A stretch of DNA of 64,000 nt from contig NC_079134.1 in NCBI RefSeq assembly GCF_945859705.1, forward strand, positions 85,764,973 to 85,828,972, in the 5' to 3' direction. The DNA comes from Episyrphus balteatus. Its lineage: Eukaryota; Arthropoda; Insecta; Diptera; Syrphidae. The notes under the pieces were generated by a model. The model saw only the letters and a program-made list of their open reading frames with translations. It was not told where the DNA came from and did no database searches. Made by a program: the position numbers and the translations under genes. Positions 33,130 through 42,967 of the stretch are shown here, piece by piece. The first letter of the stretch is position 1. Each line of letters starts with the position of its first letter.

Positions 33130-35675
33130 AATGAATGTATATATATAAAAAAAAAGATAACACAAATTAAATTTCTAATTTACAAAATTAACGAAAAATC
33201 TAATTTTAAACTGTTTTGATTTAAAATTAACGTTAACAGTCAATGAAGTTATAATGTTTATTGAAAATATTAATCAACTGGTTAATCGGACTGTTAGACC
33301 CATAGTTCGATCTGCTAAAACTGGGACGTATTGGCAATCTAGTTCTTAACCCGACACGGGCCGCGTTAAAGTGCAAACGACCCAAAACTGAGAAGGAGAA
33401 AATAGATCCATTCATTAATCCAACGATGAAGCTGTAAAAACTCTCTATGAGCAGAAAGGGATGGGATATTCAAGAGAATTAGGTTCTGAGGGTAGGAAGG
33501 CCATTCAATTAAATTTGAACGAGGAAAAAATCGAAGGTAAAACTTAATGAATTTCTTTTGGACACTTTCAATTCTATTTGTGTGAACATTGTAATAAGGG
33601 GCCATATAACACAGCCATATTCTAATACAGATCTAAAAAACGAAAAAAATAGACATTTAATTACGAAGGGATCACGGAACTCACTTCCAAAACGTTAAAT
33701 AAAACCGAGTGATCTATCAGCTTTTTTGATTATTGAATCGTAGTGATTAGTAAATGATAACTTTGAATCTAGGATTATACCAAGATCAGAAAAGCTGGAT
33801 TGGACGTGTAAACTAGAGGAGTTTAACATATAATCAAAAACAATGGAATCATGATTGCGTGTGAAACGCATTGTCTTGCATTTATCAACATTTAAAAATA
33901 AACGATTGTTATTGCGACATTCTCAAAAACATAGCAGGTCATTTTGGAGAAGATTACAATCAGTCAATGAATTTATTTTCCGAAATATTTTTACATCGTC
34001 AGCGTACATTAATGAAGAAGAGTTTTTTAAAAAAGATGGAAGGTCATTTATAAATAAAACAAATAATAGTGGTCCCAAATGACTGCCTTGAGGTACACCG
34101 GAGTTAACAACAAAATTATTTGAGTGATTATGTCTGAATATTACACTATAATGTCTATCACTGAGGTAAGAAGACAACCAATTTATAAACGAATCATTAA
34201 GTCCAATTCTTGACAGTTTATTTTGAAGAATACTATGATTAAGCTTGTCAAATGCCTTGCTAAAATCGGTAAAAATGCAATCAACTTGCAGATTTTTTTC
34301 AAAAGCGTCAAAACAGAACGTTGTGAATTCTAACAAATTAGTGACAGTTGATTTCTTTTTAACAAACCCGTGCTGATTTTCACTAATGATAGAAGAACAA
34401 TTAAAAGATAAGACATCACAAACTAACAACTCGAATTCCTTTCAATTTTTTGAATCGCCTCAAAAAAATCGAATTTTTGGTGTTAAAAAGGAACATGAAA
34501 ACAGACCGAATTCTTTTTGCGATTGTATGTGTGTCATTTGACAACAATTTTTACACGAACGTCAAGCTGAAACCAAAACAATTTCTGCAAAATAAAACCA
34601 GAGATTCCTTTGATCAATAATTTTGTTTATTTTCTTTGGTAATATAAAGTTATTTTAATCAGAATTAAAGGGAAATTGCAGTTATTATTAAGATCTGAGT
34701 GAAAATGAAGTAGAAGGTTATTATTTTGGCTGTATGCTGTGGTTTTACAGAGAAAAAATTTTCTGATGATAATTACGAGAAGAAAAGTAACAGTTATTTG
34801 ACTTTTTCACAAGAACTATGCCAGGAAAAAATATATTTTGATCGCACATTGTTTTTTTTTTTATTTATTTCATATTTTTCCGCAATAAAAATACGATATT
34901 CAATTAAAATTTACTCTTTATTAGAAGTTGATGTTCTCAAATAAACAAACAACACGAAGAAAACTGTCAGCTTGACGTTTGAGAAATGTCAAATGTTCCA
35001 AGTGTGTGTGCAAATCCGTGTAAATCTCTCAAAAAAGAGGGATTAAAAAAAAATCGAATTCTGCTTCGTTTGAGGCGAATTTTTTTTCTATGGAACATGA
35101 TTTTCAGAAAAAATTCGCTTCGAGATCGCCGAAAATCCGATTTTTGAATTGAAAGGAATTCGACATAAGTATAACAGAGAGTTTGGCTATGGGGCGGTAG
35201 TTAGTAACTAAGTGACTAGGTCCTTTGTTATGAATAGGTTTAAGAAAAGCATATTTCCATAGATCAGGAAATGTAGAATACTTAATTGAGTGGTTAAAAA
35301 GAATAAATAGTGGGTAAGATAAATTATTTGCACATTTTTTTAACATGAATGACGGTAAACTGTCAGGGCCAGAACTTAGACTGTCGTCAAGTTTTAAAAT
35401 TTGTTCACGAATTGTAGATTCAGTAATTGAAAAATTTATTAGTCCTAAGTGGGTATATTGTTGAGATGTCAGAGGGAATCGAGGGTCAGATGGAAGATTT
35501 TCCTCGAAGGACTTCATAAAAAACTCCGCAAACATATTGGATATAACTTTAGGATCTTGGCTAGAAAACTTATCAAACTCCATACATATTGGGTAGCCAT
35601 CAGTATTTCTTTTAATATCAACAAAATTCCAGAATTTTTTAGGATTTATTTTAAAACTCAATTTACTTAAAACTC
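33130..35675 (-). mobile_element. Jockey-type LINE (minus strand), 3' half
   Basis: On the minus strand, from 35675 downward, the frame reads ISERVLSKLSFKINPKKFWN and then the RT domain: SSGPDSLPSFMLKK, NYRPIAKLS, then after a MITE ENQHGFVKKKSTVTNLLEF, FTDFSKAFDKLNH, SGVPQGSHLGPLLFVLFIND and YADDVKIF. The C-terminal part continues to about 33233. The missing upstream portion is found at 42968-45062; a plus-strand LINE separates the two halves. Frames are broken in several places. Confidence 0.88.
34433..35160. mobile_element. MITE inserted in the minus-strand LINE
   Basis: The ends are AATTCCTTTCAATTTTTTGAA and, inverted, AATTCCTTTCAATTCAAAAAT. It separates LINE codons LSVILM and ELLVCDVL, which belong together in the RT domain. 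The target duplication is ambiguous (CG or TCG). The interior has no recognisable coding sequence; short inverted words (ACGTCAAGCTGA, CAGCTTGACGT) occur in it. Confidence 0.7.
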
Positions 35676-36487
35676 TCTCTGAAATTGCAAATTCTCTCTT
35701 TGATATGAAAAATGGGTTTAATTCTCTTAACTCAAAAGTAAATCAGATTCTATCAACTGTTTGCGATAAGAGCTATAGTTCTTATACAAATAACTTAACA
35801 ATACAACAACATGATGATTGTGCATGTGCAAGTGTTAGCTCTTTGTCATGCTCAGCTAATAATAATGCTGTTCATAGTTCAGGGCATACAGAACCTAGTG
35901 CCACCACCCCCGCCCAAACCACCAATTCTATATACAGTGGTGCCCATGCCGTAAACCCATTGCCCCACCATGCCCCTGGTACATTAAACTCTCTTCATAC
36001 TGCTACCCAAAATGAGAGTTTTACTGAAATAACCTCCCCCTCTGCCCTGGTCTTGGGTAATAAAAGTATTTCTTCAAACACGCAAAATGAAAACAATGGT
36101 TTTAACATTAAAGTGCACGAAAAACACAGGAATAATTTTAAAAACAATGTCACTGTTGGAGCTGATGTACCACCATTGGATATATGCGTGATCGCCCCCA
36201 CTAAATGGTTGCATTTATCTAAATTTGCAAGTACAATATCTGAACTATCAATAAAAAAATATATTGCTTCAAAATTAATCATTCCTGAAGAAGAGGTTAA
36301 GTGTTTTAAGTTAATAAAAAACGATGTTAATATAACAAGTTTAAAGCATATAAATTTTAAAGTTGGTATTCCATCCGAAAAATATGATTTGGCACTTAAT
36401 GCCAACAACTGGCCATCTAATGTTCATGTGAGCAACTTTATAAATCGTAACTATGTAACTTCTCAAATGAACAATGTCAAAGTGTAA
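35676..36487 (+). CDS. LINE ORF1 protein, N-terminally truncated
   Basis: About 270 codons open to a stop at 36485-36487. The first part (NLLKTLSEIANSLFDMKNGF) looks like a coiled-coil tail. The middle is rich in Ser, Thr, Pro and Asn. The C-terminus (PPLDICVIAPTKWLHLSKFA, ELSIKKYIASKLIIPEEEVK, FKVGIPSEKYDLAL) is an RNA-binding-type domain that also appears in the ORF1 of the LINEs at 44.2-45.0 and 55.5-56.4 kb. Such proteins coat LINE RNA. The zinc finger expected at the N-terminus is missing, so the copy is 5'-truncated at about 35676. Confidence 0.75.
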
Positions 36488-36535
36488 CCTCTGCTATTGT
36501 TTCTCCGCACCCACAACCTCCAACACCATCTGATC

Positions 36536-36771
36536 CATGGTATAAAAAGAGAAGGTATGATCATTAGAAAAAACTCAGTATCGAGAACTGTCAAAACTTA
36601 TGGCTACTTAAGGTTTTGACAGCCCAGCCCATTGAAATTGTTGTTGTAAACAAATTTGTCTTGGAAATTGTTGTTGCTTTTGACTTTGCCAAATGCCAAA
36701 CGTCAAAACCTTATTACCCCATTTTGTAAGATGGCGGCTCTAATGATCATACCTTGTCTTTTTATACCATG
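36536..36771 (+). mobile_element. Mutator-like MITE, copy 1
   Basis: 236 bases with ends CATGGTATAAAAAGAGAAGG and CCTTGTCTTTTTATACCATG. Flanking ATCTGATC is duplicated (36528-36535, 36772-36779). It lies between ORF1 and ORF2 of the plus-strand LINE. It is a near-identical inverted copy of 36926-37161. Confidence 0.9.
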
Positions 36772-36832
36772 ATCTGATCAACAACAAACTGTCACCCACC
36801 AGTCATCATCGCTTTCTCTTCCACCCACACAC

Positions 36833-37943
36833 ATGAAATCGAATTTGAGTATTTATTACCAAAACATGGGTGGATTCTCTTCTAAATTAAGAGATCTTGC
36901 TCTCTCTATCGATTCTAGTGAATGTCATGGTATAAAAAGACAAGGTATGATCATTAGAGCCGCCATCTTACAAAATGGGGTAATAAGGTTTTGACGTTTG
37001 GCATTTGGCAAAGTCAAAAGCAACAACAATTTCCAAGACAAATTTGTTTACAAAAACAATTTCAATGGGCTGGGCTGTCAAAACCTTAAGTAGCCATAAG
37101 TTTTGACAGTTCTCGATACTGAGTTTTTTCTAATGATCATACCTTCTCTTTTTATACCATGAGTGAATGTGACATATTTGCGTTTACTGAGACTGAGACA
37201 TGGCTTCATGAACATATTAAAACTGAAGAGCTCTTCGATATGTCTTTGTATTCAGTGTTTCGTACCGATCGATGTGATGTCAGCAAAAAACGAGGTGGTG
37301 GGGTTATGTTGGAAGTTCACCGGTCTATCATTGCTACCGCTGTTGACTTAAATATTATTCGAGAGGATAATTACAGCATTATTGAACAACTGTGTATTAA
37401 ACTCTCTTTCTCTGGAACTGGACTTCTTATTCTTCTTAGCTACATTCCGCCTGGTAGTGCAGCAGATATTTATAAAAAACATATTAATAATATTGAAAGG
37501 GTTGCCAACTTAACTGAAAATGAAAATTATAACATCTGTGTTGTCCTAGGTGATTTTAATTTAAGCAACTTAATTTGGTCCGGAACAGATGAAAATAAAT
37601 TAGAACCGCTTTTAATAAATTCTGAATGTGAAGTTCTTCTTGTTGATTCTTTGTTTTCTCTAAACCTAAATCAAATAAATAATGTTGCATAGTCTCTAAA
37701 TAAATTACTCGATTTAGTTTTTGTTTCTGAAGATTTGAATGCTAATATTTTTGAGTCAATTCCACTTCTTTCAAACTCTGTTCATCATAAAGCTATTATT
37801 TTATCTATTTCTTTGTATAATTACGATAACTATTGTAAATTTAATAAATCGAATACATTCTTTCACAAATTCAATATAAGTAATTTAGATTTATTAAAAT
37901 CTCAGCTAAATTGTATAAATTGGCTTTCTGAATTTAAAAACAA
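36833..37943 (+). pseudogene. LINE ORF2, endonuclease domain (interrupted)
   Basis: ORF2 starts MKSNLSIYYQNMGGFSSKLR at 36833, the first APE-type endonuclease block. A MITE splits codons SSEC and DIFAFTETETWL. The domain continues GGGVMLEVHRS, LSYIPPGS, and VVLGDFNLSNLIWS (D-x-N). A stop at 37690 (NNVA, stop, SLNKLL) is followed by LDLVFVSED and LSNSVHHKAIIL, where the expected SDH motif has become HHK. The second interruption follows at 37944. Confidence 0.85.
36926..37161 (-). mobile_element. Mutator-like MITE, copy 2 (inverted relative to copy 1)
   Basis: 236 bases, ends CATGGTATAAAAAGACAAGG and CCTTCTCTTTTTATACCATG, flanked by the perfect 9-base duplication AGTGAATGT (36917-36925, 37162-37170). 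Removing one copy of the duplication restores the LINE ORF2 codons SIDSSECDIFAF, which proves the 9-bp duplication. Confidence 0.93.
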
Positions 37944-37945
37944 TA

Positions 37946-39348
37946 GGCGTGTTTTTTTGGCATCGCTATCTGCAGCCAAATTGTATTTCCCAAAAAAACG
38001 TATCCGCAGTTGCCCATCCGCAGCTGTCTAGCTGTCAGATAATAAAACAAAAACAACAAAACCGAATTTTATTCAAGATTATTTTTGAGTAGTTTTTACG
38101 CATAATTTATTGATTTTTAAACGTTAGAAATGAAACAGACCAAATTAAATTACTAAAAATGGATTTTCCTTATTTTCCATTTGTACATCCATCTGCATTT
38201 GTTCAAAGTTTGATTTTTTATTTGGGTTTTGCTTTCGGATAAGTTTTTGACATATTGGGATATGTTCGTAGATTTGGGTACAGTCGTCGTTCATGAATTT
38301 GGAGTTTTTATAGGTGGCCCGTTTATATGCAGGGTCGAAAGATCGAAATTGAAATTCGTATGTGAAATGTTGAAGACTTTTTTTAATTTTGACAATAAGG
38401 GTCAAAATTTGTATAAATAACTTTTACTTAACTTTAAGGTATAACTACAACGGCCACTTTTTGCAAAAAGTCAAAAAGTGAAAATTTTCAAACTCATTTT
38501 GTGATAGTTTTTCTGTCCACAAAATTAAAAATAATGATGCAGAAAGCTTATTTTTTGTTTTAAAAAACAATTTTTGTAGTTTTTTCCTAAAACAAATAGC
38601 GCTAGAAATAAATAAAAAAATTTTACTTTTGTAAATTTCCCACTTTTTCACTTTTTAGGTCATTGTAGTTATGGCTTAAGTCTCAAATAGATCATGAAAT
38701 CTGAGACTTTTCCCCTTTTTCCTCACTTTACATCCACTTCTAGCTGTCAGATTCATAAATTTGAAAAAAGTGGACATATCCAAACTCATTTTTTGAAAGT
38801 TTCTGCATACCAAAATTAAAAGCAATGATGCAGACAACTTATTTCTTGATGTCAAAAACAATTTTTTTAGTTTTTTTTTAATATGGCGCTAGAAAGAAAA
38901 AAAAAATACTTTTGCAAATAAAAACGACATTACAGAAAAATATTAAACACCGTATAATAATTATGTGCGACTTGTTCCTTGATTTTATTTCACTAAAAAG
39001 CATTTAAAGTTTAGAGTAGGTTAAGTTTTCATCAATGGTAAATATGTATATAAATGAAATGTAGAAATAATTTTATGTGTGCGTTCCAATACTAATTCAA
39101 AATAAACTTAAATAAAAGAACGCACTTTAAGTACGTTGCAGTTTGCACTCTGCGAACATAGCTTCGAGACTCTTGATTTATCCGATTATCCGAAATTTTC
39201 TCCGATCGAGTATCGATACTCGAAAAAATGTCAATTTCTTATCCGCAGCTAGATTTAAGTTTAAGTTTTATCCGCAGCTGGGTGTTGTATTTGTAATACA
39301 TGGAAGCTCCCACTGCAGATAGGGATAGCGGTGCCAAAAAAACACGCC
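37946..39348. mobile_element. TA-flanked DNA element inside LINE ORF2
   Basis: The ends are GGCGTGTTTTTTTGGCATCG and, inverted, GGCGTGTTTTTTTGGCACCG, next to TA on each side. Removing the element with one TA gives in-frame LINE codons SEFKNNNELYINF. CTGCAG and TATCCGCAGCTG-like words recur near both ends. Inside, a repeat family occurs twice (38450-38650, 38750-38910). A minus-strand open frame at 38145-38405 (86 codons, FDPAYKRATYKNSKF) is unidentified. Confidence 0.75.
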
Positions 39349-39939
39349 TAATGAGCTATATATAAATTTTTGTAAATTTAAAAGATTTGTAAGTGCAGCC
39401 TTAAATAGTTCTGTTCCTTTGGTTCAAAAAAAGTTGGCTTTTAGTCCAAAGTGGTACAACTACCGCCTTAAAAAACTAAAAAATGCAAAAACCTTGGCGC
39501 ACAAACGTTATAAAAAATCTAATTCTATGAATGACTATGTAGTTTTCTGTTGTTTAAGAAAAGAGTTTGTATTCCTTTCGAAGTTTTTATATTGTAATTA
39601 TATTCAATCAATTGAATCTAAATTAAAATCGAATCCAAATCAGTTTTGGAATTTTATTAACTCAAAGCGCAAAAGTGTAGGTTTTCCTTCAACAATGCAT
39701 TTTAATCAGAGCTTTTCCTGAGAACCTAAAATAATCGCTAACATGTTTGCCGATTACTTTCAAAGTATATATAATTCCACCTGTACTGGTGAAGTAAGTG
39801 ATGAGTATCTGACATCAATTCCATCGATTATTGAGCATTCCACCATAAAAGTTGATTCAGTTGATGTACTAAAACAACTTAAGGAATTAAAACCCAGTCA
39901 TAAGCCCGATATTTTGGGCTTTATTCCCTTAGTTTTGCG
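39349..39939 (+). pseudogene. LINE ORF2, linker and start of RT
   Basis: The frame resumes ELYINFCKFKRFVSAALNSS, then LKKLKNAKTLAHKRYKKS, NPNQFWNFINSKRKSVGFPS, one stop after FNQSFS, then NMFADYFQSIYNS and LKELKPSHKPDILGFIPLVL, where the hAT element cuts in. The degenerate GPD motif (SHKPD) already shows decay. Confidence 0.85.
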
Positions 39940-39985
39940 TAGGGCTGTAAAAGTAACGACAAAATGAGTACCCGCATGTATAGTA

Positions 39986-40281
39986 GACTGGGCCAAAAAA
40001 AAAATATTTTTTTTTTAAAGTTACTTCGAAAATCTTGTTCAGGATGATGAAAAAAAAATTTGGTGAAACTTTGAGCCGTTAAAAAAAAATTTAAGAGGTC
40101 TATCATCGGTGTTTTTTATTTTTATACATGATATGATGTTTTACAACAGAACTGCTAGACGATGATAGACCTCTTAAAATTTTTTTTAACGGCTCAAATT
40201 TTCACCAAAATTTTTTTTCATCATCCTGAACAATCGAAGTAACTTTCAAAAAAAAAAATATTTTTTTTTTTTTGCCCAGTC
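39986..40281. mobile_element. Small TA-flanked foldback inside the hAT element
   Basis: GACTGGGCCAAAAAAAAAA at the left is mirrored by TTTTTTGCCCAGTC at the right, with TA on each side. The arms (GAGGTCTATCATCG and CGATGATAGACCTC) meet near 40130. It is non-coding; two antisense open frames here are shadows. Confidence 0.75.
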
Positions 40282-40339
40282 TAATGTATACGTTACTTTT
40301 GATACTAGTACCCGCATCAATAATATCGTTACTCGTTAC

Positions 40340-40500
40340 TTTCGTATGTTTCGCATTTTTCGTATATCTCGTATATTTCGTATGGTTTGTGTGTTTCGCA
40401 TGTTTCGTTACTTTCGTTACTTTCGCATGCTTCGTATGTTTCGTACATTTCGTATATTTTATGTATTTGATACGTTTCGTGTGTTTGGTAGGTATTTTAA
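40340..40500 (+). repeat. Minisatellite, 9-base period (TATNTTTCG)
   Basis: About 17 degenerate head-to-tail copies of a 9-mer ending TTTCG (TATGTTTCG, CATTTTTCG, TATATCTCG and so on). Because 9 is three codons, all frames stay open and give repetitive peptides such as FRIFRISRIF. These are not proteins. Related GTATCTCGTATGTTTCGT words occur again near 41285. Confidence 0.9.
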
Positions 40501-41440
40501 GTATTTTTCGTACGTTGGTAGGTATGAGGGTGTAAAATTTTTTTTTTTTTTTTTTGAAAAAAACCAAAAACAATTTGTGTAATCTAAGGTACATTTTAAG
40601 GTCATAAACATTAATTTAAGTTGCGGCGTTCTCATGTTATAAGAGTTTGAAAGTAGCTATACTGATTTTTTTAAATCAAACGTGGAAACTTATTTTATTT
40701 TTTTTCCTAATTTTTCGACAAAACTTTGGTAATTTTTTGTTTATATTCGTTCAGTAATCTTATCACAATTCTTTAGAGACCTTTATTTCAAAAATACATC
40801 TCGTAGACCTCGGAATATTAACACTTCAATACAACCATGTCGAACAATTTTTCATTTTTTTTTCTATTGAGAGTGATTTTCAAACCTCGTTTTCTCTGCT
40901 TTATTTTTAGTTGAAAATTTTGCAGTGAAAATAAACAAATTTTTTGAAAAACCAAAAAAACTTTTGCATATTCTTAAGCTACATTTCAAGACCATTAAGA
41001 AAAAGGTCATAAACACATTGGTTTCGGCCCCATAGAGAAAATACCAAAACGAGTCTCTTTTGATATTTCTGTATAAATTATTATCGATAACATAACGATA
41101 CCTTGGCACTACTGTCTTTATTGAGATAAAAGTGAACTCAAGATAATTATCTGGAGTTAGCATTCCGACTAAGGTAACGATGTCGATAGAAGATGCTAAA
41201 TGCGACAAATTGAGTGTATCACTTCGTTTCGTATCTCATGTATCGGATGATTTGGTATTGAAATTGGAATGCGGTCGTTACTCTTACATATGTTTCGTAT
41301 CTCGTATGTTTCGTTACTTCAGTACCCAGTAACGAAACATACGAGTAACGATACTGTTTAGAAAGTAACGTTTCGTTACTCGTTACTGAAGCAAATACCC
41401 GCATTTTAGTAACGAATACATACGATTTGCTACAGCTCTA

Positions 41441-42905
41441 GTTTTGGGTCATTGCGCCGATATACTTTGTATTCCATTAACAGAGCTATTCAACCAATCA
41501 TTGTCTTCCGGAATTTTCTTGGAAGAGTGGAAGATATCGGTAATAACGCCTGTATATAAATCTGGGAAAAAAGATGACGTTCAAAATTATAGGCCCATTT
41601 CTAAACTTTCCATCATTCCAAAGATGTTAGATTGTCTTGTCAAAGATATATTTATAAATCTTATAAATGGTCTTGTGTGTAATTCCCAACATGGGTTTTG
41701 GAAGGGCAGATCTACTGTCTCAAATTTGGTTGAATTCACGAACTACTGCATAAACTCTTTAGAACAAAATAAACAAATTCATACAGTATACACTGATTTT
41801 ACAAAGGCATTCAGCAGGGTCAATTTAAAAATCCTCATGAGAAAACTTGAGTTCTATGGAATTAATGGGTCATTGCTGTGTTTGTTCGGTTCATATTTAT
41901 ATGGTCGTAACCAATTTGTAGTAATTGATGACGTTTGTTCCAATGGGATCCAAGTTTCCTCTGGAGCTCCTGAAGGAAGCCATTTGGGTCCTCCTATCTT
42001 TCTGTTATACATAAATGACGTGCCTAACATCCTAAAATTCGGCAAATGTCTCTTATTCGCAGATGATATAAAGTTTTTTGCTGTTATTTCTAGTATTAGT
42101 GATTGCTTGCTTTTTCAAAATGACCTTGATGAATTTTGTAGGTGGTGTAACCTGAATGATCTTAATTTAAATATCAATAAATGTGTTTCGATGTCCTACT
42201 ATAGGTCTTTATATCATATTGTTCCATTGTATTCTTTGGAAAATGTTGATCTTAAAATCGTTCATGATGTTAAGGATCTAGGTGTCATCTTTGATGAGAA
42301 ACTAACATTTAAACTTCATATTAATTCAGTTATTTCCAAAGCTAACTCAATGTTGGGGTTTTTAAAAAGAAATTCCGCAGATTTTAAAGATCCTTATACT
42401 CTTTAATCCCTTTACTGTAGTATTGTTAGGCCTTCATTGGAATATGCTTGTGTTGTATGGAACCCAACAACACAATGTGATATAAATAGAATTGAAAGTA
42501 TTCAAAGGAACTTTTTGCGCTTTGCGTTAAGACAATTCTTCGGCAGTGGTAATACAATTCATCATTTCGTATCAGTCAAAATGTTTGTTACTAGGAATGC
42601 AAGCTCTGCATTCACGCAGAGAAATGTATAGTGTAATGTTTGTTCGTGACATTCTATGTAATTTTGTAGATTGCAGAAATTTACTTGCTCAAATTTCTTT
42701 ATATGCACCTTCGAGTGCATTAAGACAAAGGCCATTATTATTTGAGGTTGCACATAGAACTTGTTATGGATTACGCGAGCCTTTAAGCCTTTGTTGTAGA
42801 ATTTTTAATGAAGCTTATTATAATCTAGATATAAGTTTAAAAAGAAACATTTTTAAGAATTTGTTGTTGGCTTATTTAACCGACAAATGTATCTCAAGAA
42901 CTTAA
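41441..42905 (+). pseudogene. LINE ORF2, reverse transcriptase and C-terminus
   Basis: The RT blocks appear in order: EEWKISVITPVYKSGKK, NYRPISKLSIIPKMLD, NSQHGFWKGRSTVSNLVEF, YTDFTKAFSRVN, SSGAPEGSHLGPPIFLLYI and LLFADDIKFF (FADD palm). They are followed by NLNDLNLNINKC, DLGVIFDEKLTF and KANSMLGFLKRNS. A stop at 42404-42406 is followed by SIVRPSLEYACVVWNP, then a shift near 42540, and LLLGMQALHSRREMYSVMF to the natural stop at 42905. The RT core up to 42403 is a long open frame, so this copy is young. Confidence 0.9.
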
Positions 42906-42945
42906 ACTTTATATTTTCGAATCTGTGGATGTAATATCGTAGAAT

Positions 42946-42967
42946 GAATAATAAATAAATAAATAAA
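42946..42967 (+). repeat. (AATA)n LINE tail
   Basis: AATAATAAATAAATAAATAA marks the 3' end of the plus-strand LINE. Beyond it the minus-strand LINE resumes. Confidence 0.85.

Larger units (their letters stand above)
39940..41440. mobile_element. hAT-like element in LINE ORF2
   Basis: The ends are TAGGGCTGTAAAAGTAACGA and the complement of TAGAGCTGTAGCAAATCGTA. The flanks are GTTTTGCG and GTTTTGGG, an 8-bp duplication with one mismatch (39932-39939, 41441-41448). Removing the element restores LINE codons IPLVLRHCADILC. The 1.5-kb interior has no transposase. It contains a nested foldback and a 9-base minisatellite. GTAACGA-type words recur at both ends. Confidence 0.88.
35676..42967 (+). mobile_element. 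Jockey-type LINE (plus strand), nested in the minus-strand LINE
   Basis: This element carries ORF1 (35676-36487), ORF2 (from 36833) and a 3' end at an (AATA)n tail, 42946-42967. It lies inside the minus-strand LINE: codons left of it (ISERVLSKL, minus) and right of it (NNYSNYRYNEFLTKTGND, minus) belong to one continuous ORF2. It is itself split by five insertions: 36536-36771, 36926-37161, 37946-39348, 39940-41440 and the foldback inside the last one. Without insertions the visible part would be about 3.9 kb. ORF1 appears 5'-truncated at the junction. Confidence 0.9.

Noticed and set aside
35995..36408. 137-codon minus-strand frame
   Set aside because: Antisense shadow of the plus-strand LINE ORF1.
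40202..40594. Repetitive Phe/Arg or Lys/His/Thr-rich proteins on both strands
   Set aside because: Products of a 9-base minisatellite whose period keeps all frames open; not genes.
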